Assembly (NCBI GenBank): GCA_025965755.1
Contig: JAOPWI010000277.1
Coordinates: forward strand, 1-12,717
Length of the DNA stretch: 12,717 nt
Direction: 5' to 3'
Source: Frankiales bacterium
GTDB lineage: Bacteria; Actinomycetota; Actinomycetes; Mycobacteriales; SCTD01
A program made the translations under genes and the position numbers. Positions 1-10,402 of this stretch are shown piece after piece. Numbering within the stretch: the first letter of the stretch is position 1; each line of letters starts with the position of its first letter. A model generated the notes under the pieces. It ran no database searches. It was not told the DNA's origin and saw only the letters and a list, made by a program, of their open reading frames with translations.

Positions 1-19
1 CTGCGCGGCCTGTCGCCCC

Positions 20-37
20 GCTAGCTGTACAGCTAGC
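20..37. repeat. 18-bp perfect palindrome at the pyrF 3' end
   Basis: GCTAGCTGTACAGCTAGC is identical to its own reverse complement. It contains two CTAG tetranucleotides, which are usually scarce in high-GC genomes. The pyrF stop codon TAG (35-33 on the minus strand) lies inside it. As RNA it could fold into a 7-bp stem with a GUAC tetraloop. No T-tract follows on the minus strand, so it is not a canonical intrinsic terminator. It could be a transcript-end hairpin for the pyr operon or a dimeric repressor operator for a gene beyond the window. Symmetry is observed; function is inference. Confidence 0.6.
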
Positions 38-707
38 CGAGCGAGGCGGCGAGCGCGGCGGCGGCCTGACCCGGGTCGGCCGCACCCGTGATCGGCCGGC
101 CGATGACGAGCAGGTCGGCGCCGTTCGCCAGCGCCTGCTCCGGCGTGGCCGTGCGGGCCTGGTCGCCCGCGTCCGCACCGGCGGGGCGCACCCCGGGCGT
201 GATCAGCACGATGCCCGCCCCGACCTCGGCCCGCACCGCGGCGACCTCCTGCGGTGAGCAGACCAGCGCGCCCGCGCCGGCACCGACGGCCAGGGCCGCC
301 AGGCGGCGCACCGCGTCCAGCGGCGGCCCGGCCAGCCCGATGGCCTGCAGGTGGGCGGCCGACAGGCTGGTCAGCACGGTGATGGCGGTGATGGTGACGT
401 CCGGAGCGGCGTCGACGGCAGCCCGCACCATGTCGGCCCCGCCGGCCGCGTGCACGGTCAGGAACCGGGGCCGCAGCGGGGCCACGGCGCGGGCCGCGCC
501 GGCCACCGTGTGGGGGATGTCGTGCAGCTTCAGGTCGAGAAAGACCTCGCGGCCGGACCGCACCCGCTCGACGATCTCCGGGCCGGTCGCGCAGAACAGC
601 TCGAGGCCGACCTTGAGGACCTGCACGTGCGGGGCGACGGCCGCCGCCCACCCCGCCGCGATCGCGGCCTGCGGCGTGTCGAGGGCGACCGCGATGGGCG
701 CGGTCAC
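33..707 (-). CDS. pyrF: Orotidine 5'-phosphate decarboxylase, short form (PyrF)
   Basis: Catalyses the last step of UMP synthesis, decarboxylation of OMP to UMP, in the cytosol. The 224-residue protein is a compact TIM barrel. Visible motifs are the N-terminal VALD with Asp10, Lys32, the catalytic DLKLHD array (Asp58, Lys60, Asp63), the TPGVRP phosphate loop at 170-175 and IGRPIT at 202-207. The start is GTG at 707, which overlaps the pyrD stop in a GTGA junction. The frame stays open upstream, but that part lies inside pyrD in another frame and has no decarboxylase similarity. It is the last visible gene of the operon, and its stop codon lies in an 18-bp palindrome. The length and motif spacing are those of the short B. 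subtilis/E. coli-like group. Mycobacteria and Streptomyces, from memory, have a longer form of about 275 residues. Identity is secure. Confidence 0.96.
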   Translation of the reverse strand: MTAPIAVALDTPQAAIAAGWAAAVAPHVQVLKVGLELFCATGPEIVERVRSGREVFLDLKLHDIPHTVAGAARAVAPLRPRFLTVHAAGGADMVRAAVDAAPDVTITAITVLTSLSAAHLQAIGLAGPPLDAVRRLAALAVGAGAGALVCSPQEVAAVRAEVGAGIVLITPGVRPAGADAGDQARTATPEQALANGADLLVIGRPITGAADPGQAAAALAASLG

Positions 708-1720
708 GCCGGGTCCCCGACCGGGTCGGGACCCTCGGGCAGGGCGGCCTCCGGCGGCCGGTGCGCCAGCCCGACGGCGTCGGAGAAGCGCTCGAACCCG
801 CGGTCGGCCAGAGCCTGCGCCAGCTCGGCCAGCACGCGCACCGGCGCCATCGGGTCGCCGAACACCGTCGTCCCGACGCTGACCGCCGAGGCCCCGGCGA
901 GGACGAACTCCAGCGCGTCCCGCCCGGTGCGGATGCCGCCCATGCCCAGGATCGGCACGTCGGGCAGCGCCTGGTGCACCTGCCACACGCAACGCACCGC
1001 CACCGGGCGGATGGCCGGGCCGGACAGCCCGCCGGTGACGCCGGCGAGGACCGGGCGCATGGTGTCGGTGTCGATGGCCATGCCCAGCAGCGTGTTGATG
1101 ACCGAGAGGCCGTCCGCGCCGGCGTCGACGCAGGCACGGGCGATCGCGGTGATGTCGGTGACGTCCGGCGACAGCTTGGCGAAGACCGGGATGTCGGGCG
1201 TCATCGTCTTGCGCACCGCTGAGACGACCTCGGAGGCGGCCCGCGGGTCGCAGGCGAACACCTGGCCGCGGTCCTCGACGTTGGGACAGCTGATGTTGAC
1301 TTCGAGCATGGCCAGGCCAGGTGCACCGCGCAGGCGCTGGGCCAGCTGCGTGTAGTCCTCGACGCTGCCGCCGGCGATGGACACCACGGCCCGGGCGCCG
1401 CGGTCGGCCAGCCAGGCCAGGTCCTTGTCGAGGAAGGCGTCGATGCCCGGGCCCTGCAGCCCGATCGAGTTCAGCATCCCGCTCGGCGTCTCGGCCATGC
1501 GCGGGGTCGCCCGGCCCGACCGCGGGGCCAGCATGATCGACTTGGTGACCACGCCGCCGAGCTCGGTGATGTCGAAGAACTGGTCCAGCTCCTGGCCCGC
1601 GGCCGCGCAGCCGGAGGCGGTGAAGACCGGATTGGGGAACGTCCGGCCGGCCAGCCTGGTGCTGAGGTCGACGCGCGGCCGGGGTGCCGGAACGTCGCGT
1701 CGGACGGTGAGCTCGGTCAT
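704..1720 (-). CDS. pyrD: Dihydroorotate dehydrogenase, class 1B catalytic subunit (PyrD/PyrDB)
   Basis: Oxidises dihydroorotate to orotate on an FMN-containing TIM barrel, and in class 1B passes the electrons to PyrK and then NAD+. The 338-residue protein shows Lys60 (VVTKS), the substrate loop NSIGLQ at 84-89, NISCPN at 142-147 with catalytic Cys145, Lys182 (AKLSP), INTLLGM at 209-214, SGPAIRP at 233-239 and the FMN-phosphate loops GMGGI and AVSVGT. Class 2 quinone-linked enzymes have Ser in place of the loop Cys and carry a membrane-binding N-terminus; neither is seen here. The ATG at 1720 is chosen over one 33 nt upstream because GGAGG lies 8 nt before it and the pyrK stop is one base away. 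Its end overlaps pyrF (GTGA). The last ~20 residues are a Pro/Glu-rich tail. pyrK immediately upstream confirms the class. Confidence 0.95.
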   Translation of the reverse strand: MTELTVRRDVPAPRPRVDLSTRLAGRTFPNPVFTASGCAAAGQELDQFFDITELGGVVTKSIMLAPRSGRATPRMAETPSGMLNSIGLQGPGIDAFLDKDLAWLADRGARAVVSIAGGSVEDYTQLAQRLRGAPGLAMLEVNISCPNVEDRGQVFACDPRAASEVVSAVRKTMTPDIPVFAKLSPDVTDITAIARACVDAGADGLSVINTLLGMAIDTDTMRPVLAGVTGGLSGPAIRPVAVRCVWQVHQALPDVPILGMGGIRTGRDALEFVLAGASAVSVGTTVFGDPMAPVRVLAELAQALADRGFERFSDAVGLAHRPPEAALPEGPDPVGDPA

Positions 1721-1721
1721 G

Positions 1722-2572
1722 TCAGTGGCCTCCGGTGGGCGCGCCCAGTGCATCGGCGGGCACGGTGCCGACGTCGTCCCATCGCACCCGGTCGCCGAGG
1801 AACACCGGTCCCTCGACGCAGCTGCGGACCATGCGCGTGACGTCGTCCTCGCCGCGGACCGGCAGCACGCAGGTCATGCACACTCCGATGCCGCAGGCCA
1901 TCGACTCCTCGACGGCGACCTGCGCCGTAATGCCGCGCGCGGTGGCGATCTCGGTCACCGCCCGCAGCATCGCCATCGGGCCGCAGGCGTAGACGACGTC
2001 GCTGTTGGTCCGCTCGAGCACCTGCGGCAGGACGTCGCTGACCCGCCCGCGCTCCCCCGCCGAGCCGTCGTCGGTGGTCACCGCGATGACCCCGGCGAGG
2101 CGCTTGGCGTCGAGCTGCCCGAACAGCTTGTCTGCGCTGCCCGCGCCCAGCACGAAGTCGACGGTGCAGCCCCGCTCGCGCAGCGCGACGGCCAGCGGGA
2201 GCAGCGGCGCGCTGCCGTAGCCGCCGCCGACGAGCGTCGCGCGCACCGGCGTCGTGGGCAGGCGGAACGGCTTGCCCAGCGGGCCGACGACGTCGATCTT
2301 GTCCTGGGGCTTGCGGTGCGACAGCCACTCGGTGCCCTTGCCGTGCACCGAGAAGACGAACTGCACGGTGCCGCCGTACACGCCCCGCGACTGCACGTCG
2401 TAGATGGCGAACGCGCGGCGCAGCAGCATGCTCGACTCGGGACCGCCCACCTGCACCGCGACGAAGTGGCCCGGGCGGTACAGCTCGGCGATGCCCGGCG
2501 CGACCACCGTGACCGCCTGGTACGCGCCGACCTTGCGGATCGACAGGATCTCGCCCAGCACCTGCACGGGCA

Positions 2573-2573
<1 letters not shown>
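1722..2573 (-). CDS. pyrK: Dihydroorotate dehydrogenase electron-transfer subunit (PyrK, FAD/2Fe-2S)
   Basis: Electron-transfer partner of class 1B PyrD; it carries FAD and one [2Fe-2S] cluster and reduces NAD+. The 283-residue protein is a ferredoxin-reductase-type fold. It has an N-terminal flavin barrel with the FAD motif LRRAFAI at 51-57 and VGPLGKPF at 96-103, a nucleotide-binding domain beginning GGGYGSAPL at 116-124 with YACGPMAML at 195-203, and a C-terminal cluster domain. The cluster ligands are Cys227, Cys232, Cys235 and Cys252, with the C-x4-C-x2-C spacing expected of PyrK. The GTG start at 2573 is chosen because AGGAGG lies 8 nt upstream; it shares one base with the carB stop (TAGTG). 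The frame runs further upstream inside carB, but that stretch is arginine/histidine-rich shadow coding. One base separates its stop from the pyrD ATG. The SD lies in a small hairpin (see 2575-2587). Confidence 0.95.
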
Positions 2574-5856
<3,283 letters not shown>

Positions 5857-5857
<1 letters not shown>

Positions 5858-6978
5858 TAGCGCGCCCCTTCCATGAGACGGGTGAACGAATCGAACAGGC
5901 CGGTCGCGTCGTGCGGGCCGGGAGCGGCCTCGGGGTGGTACTGCACCGAGAAGGCCGGAACGTCGAGGCAGCGCAGCCCCTCGACGACGTCGTCGTTGAG
6001 GTCGACGTGGCTGACCTCGACGGAGCCGTACGGCGTCTGCACCGGCGTGCCGTCGGTGGGGGCGTCGACGGCGAAGCCGTGGTTGTGGCTGGTGATGTGG
6101 ACCCGGCCGGTGGCCCGCTCCATCACCGGCTGGTTCACGCCGCGGTGGCCGTAGCGCAGCTTGTAGGTGCCCAGGCCGAGGGCCCGGCCGAGGATCTGGT
6201 TGCCGAAGCAGATGCCGAACACGGGGACGCGCTGGTCGAGCACCCCGCGCATCGCCTCCACCGGGCCGTCGGTGGTCGCCGGGTCGCCGGGGCCGTTGGA
6301 GAAGAAGACGCCGTCCGGCTCGAGCGCGAGCAGCTCGTCGGCCGTGACGGTGGCCGGCAGCACGTGCACCTCGCAGCCGTGCTGCGCCATGTAGCGGGGC
6401 GTGGCGCGCTTGATGCCGAGGTCGACCGCGGCCACCCGGAAGCGCCGCTCGCCCACGGCGGGGACGATGTACGCCTCGGGCGTGGTGACCTCGTGGGCGA
6501 GGTCGGCGCCCTCCATCGGCGGGCTGGCGAGCACCCGCTGCACGAGCGTGTCGGTGTCGCCCAGGTGGTCGCCGGAGAACACGCCGGCCCGCATGGCGCC
6601 GCGCTCGCGCAGGTGGCGGGTGAGGGCGCGGGTGTCCACTCCGCTGATGGCGACGACGCCCTGCGCCGCCAGCTCGTCGTCCAGGCTCCGGTTGCTGCGC
6701 CAGTTGCTCGCGAGCCGCGCCGGGTCGCGGACCACGAAGCCGCTGACCCAGATGCGGACCGACTCCATGTCCTCGTCGTTGGCGCCGGTGTTGCCGATGT
6801 GCGGCGCCGTCATCGCGACGACCTGGCGGTGATAGCTGGGATCGGTCAGCGTCTCCTGGTAGCCGGTCATGCCGGTGTTGAAGACGGCCTCGCCGAACGT
6901 CTGGCCGACGGCGCCGTAGGACTCGCCGCGGAACGTCCGGCCGTCCTCGAGGACGAGCAGAGCGGGGGTGCGGGTCAT
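5857..6978 (-). CDS. carA: Carbamoyl-phosphate synthase, small (glutaminase) subunit (CarA)
   Basis: Class I glutamine amidotransferase subunit that hydrolyses glutamine and channels ammonia to CarB. The 373-residue protein has the N-terminal CPSase small-chain domain (about 1-145; FNTGMTGYQETLTDPSY, GNTGAN) and a C-terminal GATase domain. The latter has FSNGPGDP at 226-233, the nucleophile elbow GICFGNQ with Cys257, TSHNHGFAV at 297-304, and YHPEAAPGP with His348 and Glu350 completing the triad. The ATG at 6978 overlaps the upstream stop codon (ATGA), and AGGAGG lies 8 nt before it. The carB GTG overlaps its TAG stop by one base. Nothing is missing or unusual. Confidence 0.98.
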
Positions 6979-7502
6979 GCCCTCTCCTCCTGGGTGGTCG
7001 TGCTGGTGATGGGCAAGTGCGCGTGTACGGCGTCGGCGAGCCGGCGGTGTGCGGCGTGGTCGTCGGCCCGGAAGCCGGACCGCACCGAGCGGCCGCCCAG
7101 ACGCCAGGTGATGAGCAGCATCCCGTCGCGGCCGACGACCTTGCCGGCCAGGGCGTCGCCCGGCTCGGCAGCGTCGACGAGCGCGTAGGGCAGGTAGAGG
7201 TCGTCGTCGCCCTCGCGCTCGACGACCAGGCCGTCGGTGCGCACGGTCAGCCAGCCGGCGGAGCGGTCCGACAGGCCGTGCACGGCGACCCGGTCCAGCC
7301 AGTCGTCGGCGAAGACGGTGCCCACGAACAGGCCCGGCGTCGCGCCGACGACCACGAGCCCGGGCGTCTGCGGGGCCGGCGGAGGCGGCGGAAGGTCGCC
7401 CTGACGCCGCTGCCGGCCGCGCCAGCCCTTCAGCATGAGCAGATAGGCCAGGACGACGATGCCGAGGGTGACGGCGGTCGCGAGGACCCGGTCGCCCGTC
7501 AC
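6975..7502 (-). CDS. Small membrane-anchored protein of the actinobacterial pyr operon (PH-like C-terminal domain), function unknown
   Basis: A 175-residue protein between pyrC and carA. One hydrophobic segment at about residues 6-24 (LATAVTLGIVVLAYLLML) is followed by a basic stretch (KGWRGRQRRQ) and a proline-rich linker with five consecutive prolines (38-42). This predicts an N-terminal anchor with the C-terminal domain in the cytosol. The soluble part (~48-165) is rich in predicted strands (GLVVVGA, GLFVGTVFADDWLDRV, AGWLTVRTDGLVVER, GMLLITWRLGG) and ends in a helix (HAAHRRLADAVHAHL), compatible with a bacterial PH-like fold. The start GTG at 7502 overlaps the pyrC stop (GTGA), and its own stop overlaps carA (ATGA). 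Mycobacterial Rv1382 holds the same position. Position suggests a role in tethering or tuning the pathway, but no function is established here; the fold assignment is tentative. Confidence 0.85.
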   Translation of the reverse strand: MTGDRVLATAVTLGIVVLAYLLMLKGWRGRQRRQGDLPPPPPAPQTPGLVVVGATPGLFVGTVFADDWLDRVAVHGLSDRSAGWLTVRTDGLVVEREGDDDLYLPYALVDAAEPGDALAGKVVGRDGMLLITWRLGGRSVRSGFRADDHAAHRRLADAVHAHLPITSTTTQEERA

Positions 7503-8785
7503 GCGGGCGCGCCGTCGAGCACGGTCGGCGTTCCCCGCAGGAACGTCGCGCGGACGCCGACCGGCAGGGAGCGGCCGGCGAACGGCGTGTTGCGGCTGCG
7601 AGTGGCCATCGTCGCGGCGTCGACCGTCCACGGCGCGGCCTCGTCGACCAGGCACAGGTTGGCCGGCTCGCCGACGGCCAGGGGACGACCGTGGCCCTCG
7701 AGCCGGCCGATGCGCGCCGGAGTGCTGGACAGCCGCTCGGCGACCTGGCGCCAGGTCAGGCGGCCGGGCAGGACCATCGTCTCGGCCACGATGCCGAGCG
7801 CGGTCTCCAGGCCGGTCATGCCGGGCAGGGCGGCACCCCACTCCGCCTCCTTGTCCTCCAGCGCGTGCGGCGCGTTGTCGGTGGCGACGCAGTCGATGGT
7901 CCCGTCGGCGAGCCCGGCCCGCAGCGCCGCGACGTCGGCGGCGGTGCGCAGCGGCGGGTTGACCTTGAAGACCGGGTCGTAGGAGGCCGCGAGGTCGTCG
8001 GTCAGCACCAGGTGGTGCGGCGTGACCTCCGCCGTGACGTCCCATCCCTTGCTCTTCGCCCACCGGATGAGCTCGACGCTGCCGGCGGTGCTGACGTGGC
8101 AGACGTGCAGCCGGCTGCCGACGTGCGCGGCCAGCAGGCAGTCGCGGGCGATGACCGCCTCCTCGGCGACGGCCGGCCAGCCGGTCAGGCCGAGCCGGCT
8201 GGAGACGACGCCCTCGTTCATCTGCGCGCCGACGGTCAGCCGCGGCTCCTGGGCGTGCTGGGCGATGACGCCGTCGAACGCCTTGACGTACTCCAGCGCC
8301 CGCCGCATCAGGCTGGCGTCGCTGACGCACGTGCCGTCGTCGCTGAAGACGCGGACGCGGGCGGCGCTGTCGGCCATCGTCCCCAGCTCGGCCATCTGCT
8401 CGCCACGGAGCCCGACGGTGACGGCGCCGACCGGCGCGACGTCGCAGTGGCCGGCCTCCTGGCCGAGCCGCCAGACCTGCTCCACCACGCCCGCCGTGTC
8501 GGCGACCGGGTCGGTGTTGGCCATCGCGTGCACGGCGGTGAAGCCGCCCAGGGCGGCCGCCAGCGTGCCGGTCTCGACCGTCTCGGCATCCTCCCGACCG
8601 GGCTCGCGCAGGTGCGTGTGCAGGTCCACCAGGCCGGGCAGCAGGACGGCGCCGCCGCCGGCGTACACGCGGCTGTCACCGTCGGACAGCCCGGTCCCGA
8701 TCTCGGCGATCGCGCCGTCGACCAGGCGGACGTCGACCGGCTCGCCCTCGCCGTACGGGCGGACGTCCCGGACCAGGTAGTTCAC
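7499..8785 (-). CDS. pyrC: Dihydroorotase, class I (PyrC)
   Basis: Zinc amidohydrolase that cyclises carbamoyl aspartate to dihydroorotate. The 428-residue length fits class I bacterial enzymes such as those of Bacillus and Aquifex (E. coli class II is about 350). Metal-site residues line up: DLHTHLREPG with His56 and His58, Asp150 in FSDDG, His177 in AQHAQE, His230 in HVCHVST, and Asp303 in ATDNAPH with His307. Substrate-binding residues include Arg60 and Asn90 (AMANTDP). The GTG start at 8785 overlaps the pyrB stop (GTGA), with GGAGG 6 nt upstream. Its 3' end overlaps the small membrane-protein gene. Class I enzymes often associate with aspartate transcarbamoylase, encoded immediately upstream, but an ATCase-DHOase complex here is inference. 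Confidence 0.97.
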   Translation of the reverse strand: MNYLVRDVRPYGEGEPVDVRLVDGAIAEIGTGLSDGDSRVYAGGGAVLLPGLVDLHTHLREPGREDAETVETGTLAAALGGFTAVHAMANTDPVADTAGVVEQVWRLGQEAGHCDVAPVGAVTVGLRGEQMAELGTMADSAARVRVFSDDGTCVSDASLMRRALEYVKAFDGVIAQHAQEPRLTVGAQMNEGVVSSRLGLTGWPAVAEEAVIARDCLLAAHVGSRLHVCHVSTAGSVELIRWAKSKGWDVTAEVTPHHLVLTDDLAASYDPVFKVNPPLRTAADVAALRAGLADGTIDCVATDNAPHALEDKEAEWGAALPGMTGLETALGIVAETMVLPGRLTWRQVAERLSSTPARIGRLEGHGRPLAVGEPANLCLVDEAAPWTVDAATMATRSRNTPFAGRSLPVGVRATFLRGTPTVLDGAPA

Positions 8786-9717
8786 GCGTCTCCTCCGATG
8801 GCGGGCGAGGCGCCGCCGAGTAGCAGGTACAGGACAGCCATGCGCACGCTGACGCCGTTGCGGACCTGCTCAACGATGGTCGAGCGCACCCCGTCGGCGA
8901 CCTCCGGGGCGATCTCCATGCCGCGCACCATCGGCCCCGGGTGCATGACGACCGCGTCGTCATGCAGCGCCGAGGCGCGCCGGACGTCGAGGCCGTAGCG
9001 GCGGGCGTACTCCCGCTGGCTGGGGAAGTAGGCGGCGCCCATGCGCTCGCGCTGCACCCGCAGCATCATCACGACGTCGCTCTTGGCCAGCACCGCGTCG
9101 AGGTCGTAGGACACCTGCGCCGGCCAGGACTCGACGCCCACGGGGAGCAGCGTCGGCGGGGCGACCAGGGTGACGTCCGCGCCGAGCGTGGACAGCAGCA
9201 GCACGTTGCTCCGGGCCACCCGGCTGTGCAGGACGTCGCCGACGATGGTGACCTTCAGGCCCTCGACCCGGCCCAGCCGGCGGCGCATGGTGAACGCGTC
9301 GAGCAGCGCCTGGGTGGGGTGCTCGTGCGTGCCGTCGCCGGCGTTGACGACCGAGCCGTGCACCCAGCGGGCCAGGTTGACCGGAGCCCCCGACCAGGCG
9401 TGGCGGATCACGATGGCATCCGCGCCCATCGCCTCCAGGGTCAGCGCGGTGTCCTTGAGGGTCTCCCCCTTGGACACGCTCGAGCCCTTGGCGGAGAAGT
9501 TGATGACGTCGGCCGACAGCCGCTTCGCGGCCAGCTCGAAGCTGGTGCGGGTGCGGGTGGAGTCCTCGAAGAACAGGTTGACGACGGTGCGGCCGCGCAG
9601 CGTCGGCAGCTTCTTGACCGTGCGCTCCTCGACCAGCGCCATCTCCTCGGCGGTGTCCAGGACGAGCAGGGCGTCCTCACGCGTGAGGTCGGCGGCGCTG
9701 AGCAGGTGGCGGCTCAC
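8782..9717 (-). CDS. pyrB: Aspartate carbamoyltransferase catalytic chain (PyrB)
   Basis: Condenses carbamoyl phosphate with aspartate, the committed step of pyrimidine synthesis. The 311-residue protein carries the carbamoyl-phosphate motif STRTRTSFE at 53-61, SKGETLKD at 82-89, Arg105 with His106, HPTQALLD at 133-140, GDVLHSRVARSN at 160-171 and HPGPMVRG at 259-266. These are the hallmarks of ATCase rather than ornithine carbamoyltransferase. The GTG start at 9717 overlaps the pyrR stop (GTGA), and GGAGG sits 7 nt upstream. The open frame extends about 600 nt further 5' across pyrR, but only as a shadow. No regulatory chain gene (pyrI) is present, as is usual in actinobacteria, so control is expected through PyrR rather than through CTP binding to a partner subunit. 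Confidence 0.97.
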   Translation of the reverse strand: MSRHLLSAADLTREDALLVLDTAEEMALVEERTVKKLPTLRGRTVVNLFFEDSTRTRTSFELAAKRLSADVINFSAKGSSVSKGETLKDTALTLEAMGADAIVIRHAWSGAPVNLARWVHGSVVNAGDGTHEHPTQALLDAFTMRRRLGRVEGLKVTIVGDVLHSRVARSNVLLLSTLGADVTLVAPPTLLPVGVESWPAQVSYDLDAVLAKSDVVMMLRVQRERMGAAYFPSQREYARRYGLDVRRASALHDDAVVMHPGPMVRGMEIAPEVADGVRSTIVEQVRNGVSVRMAVLYLLLGGASPAIGGDA

Positions 9718-10280
9718 CGGCGCACCTCCAGCTCGACGCCGTCGCGCCCGTCGTGCTCGATGAGCAGCACGTGCACCGACTCCCGGAGCGAGGTCGGGAT
9801 GTTCTTGCCGACGTAGTCGGCCCGGATCGGCAGCTCGCGGTGACCCCGGTCGACCAGGACGGCCAGCTGCACCGCCCGCGGCCGGCCGAGATCGGCCAGC
9901 GCGTCCAGGGCGGCCCGGACGGTGCGCCCGCTGAAGAGCACGTCGTCGACGAGCACCACGAGCGCGCCGTCCACGCCCTCGGGCGGGATCTGGGTCTGCT
10001 CGAGCGGGCGGGGGCGCTTGAGCCGCAGGTCGTCCCGGTAGAGCGTCGTGTCCAGGCACCCGGTGGGCACCACCAGGCCCTCGAACGCGCGCACCCGGTC
10101 GGCGAGACGCCGGGCGAGGGTGGCGCCGCGGGTGGGAATGCCGAGCAGCACGACGTCGCTGGCCCCAGCGGTCTTCTCGAGCAGCTCGTGCGCCATGCGG
10201 TCCACGACGCGGGCGACGTCCGCGCCGGACAGGACCGTCTTCGGCGGGGTCTGCACGGGGTCGTCGGGGGCAGCCGTCAT
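9714..10280 (-). CDS. pyrR: PyrR, pyr operon RNA-binding regulator / uracil phosphoribosyltransferase family
   Basis: PyrR proteins bind a conserved hairpin in pyr mRNA when UMP/UTP is abundant and lower expression; many also have uracil phosphoribosyltransferase activity. The 188-residue protein shows SDVVLLGIPTRG at 41-52, the DTTLYRDDL region at 77-85 and the PRPP-binding signature VVLVDDVLFSGRT at 108-120. The ATG at 10280 is chosen because AAGGAGGT lies 8 nt upstream. A GTG 27 nt further 5' falls in the loop of the predicted PyrR-binding hairpin and is rejected. It is the first gene of the operon, and its stop overlaps pyrB (GTGA). The target hairpin is present in its own leader, so autoregulation is predicted. 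In M. smegmatis, PyrR acts by translational repression, which fits this arrangement. Confidence 0.96.
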   Translation of the reverse strand: MTAAPDDPVQTPPKTVLSGADVARVVDRMAHELLEKTAGASDVVLLGIPTRGATLARRLADRVRAFEGLVVPTGCLDTTLYRDDLRLKRPRPLEQTQIPPEGVDGALVVLVDDVLFSGRTVRAALDALADLGRPRAVQLAVLVDRGHRELPIRADYVGKNIPTSLRESVHVLLIEHDGRDGVELEVRR

Positions 10281-10288
10281 CGGGCCGT

Positions 10289-10296
10289 ACCTCCTT
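10289..10296 (-). promoter_or_regulatory. Strong Shine-Dalgarno sequence of pyrR
   Basis: AAGGAGGT on the minus strand is an extended match to the anti-SD of 16S rRNA. It is 8 nt from the pyrR ATG, which fixes that start. It begins one base after the PyrR-binding hairpin ends, so a bound PyrR would be expected to block ribosome access. Confidence 0.85.
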
Positions 10297-10297
10297 C

Positions 10298-10315
10298 CCC
10301 GCCTCACGGGACGGG
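10298..10315 (-). promoter_or_regulatory. PyrR-binding RNA hairpin in the pyr leader
   Basis: Minus-strand RNA CCCGUC-CCGUGA-GGCGGG folds into a 6-bp stem (one U-G pair) with hexaloop CCGUGA. This fits the hexaloop CNGNGA and the UCCNGNGAGG core known for PyrR-binding loops. It lies immediately 5' of the pyrR Shine-Dalgarno sequence, and no U-tract terminator follows. This supports translational repression of the mycobacterial type rather than Bacillus-type transcription attenuation. Motif and fold are read from the sequence; the mechanism is inferred from family knowledge. Confidence 0.8.
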
Positions 10316-10343
10316 CTCGGTGGAGGACGTGCGTTCGGCACCG

Positions 10344-10349
10344 AGGTTA
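10344..10349 (-). promoter_or_regulatory. Candidate -10 element of the pyr operon promoter
   Basis: TAACCT on the minus strand fits the TANNNT -10 consensus. Initiation near 10337 would give a leader of about 57 nt that includes the whole PyrR hairpin. The -35 is poor: TCGGAC at 10371-10366 with a 16-nt spacer. A 7-bp inverted repeat (CGTTCGG at 10332-10338, CCGAACG at 10360-10366) flanks the -10 symmetrically. The assignment rests on position and one hexamer. Confidence 0.35.
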
Positions 10350-10387
10350 GCGCACGGGCCCGAACGTCCGACGGGGTGACACGGCGC

Positions 10388-10402
10388 CCGGTCCTTGACC
10401 GG
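10388..10402. repeat. Inverted repeat overlapping the bldD -35
   Basis: CCGGTC-CTT-GACCGG is a perfect 6-bp inverted repeat with a 3-bp centre. It covers the candidate -35 hexamer TTGACC (10395-10400). It could be a small operator or a chance result of base composition. Confidence 0.35.

Noticed and set aside
708..992. 5' extension of pyrF in the same frame
   Set aside because: Arg/Gly/Ala-rich shadow of pyrD. The GTG at 707, GTGA coupling and family N-terminus fix the start.
10281..10307. Upstream GTG start for pyrR at 10307
   Set aside because: The codon sits in the loop of the PyrR hairpin and upstream of the excellent SD that serves ATG 10280.
9718..10341. 5' extension of pyrB across pyrR
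   Set aside because: This is pyrR in another frame. ATCase begins at GTG 9717 with an SD.
10281..10345. Bacillus-type terminator/antiterminator attenuator in the pyr leader
   Set aside because: Only one strong hairpin and no T-tract; the leader is too short for competing antiterminator and terminator stems.
10332..10366. LexA (SOS) box from GTTCG and CGAAC halves
   Set aside because: The halves are in the wrong order and spacing. The actinobacterial SOS box is CGAAC-N4-GTTCG in close apposition.
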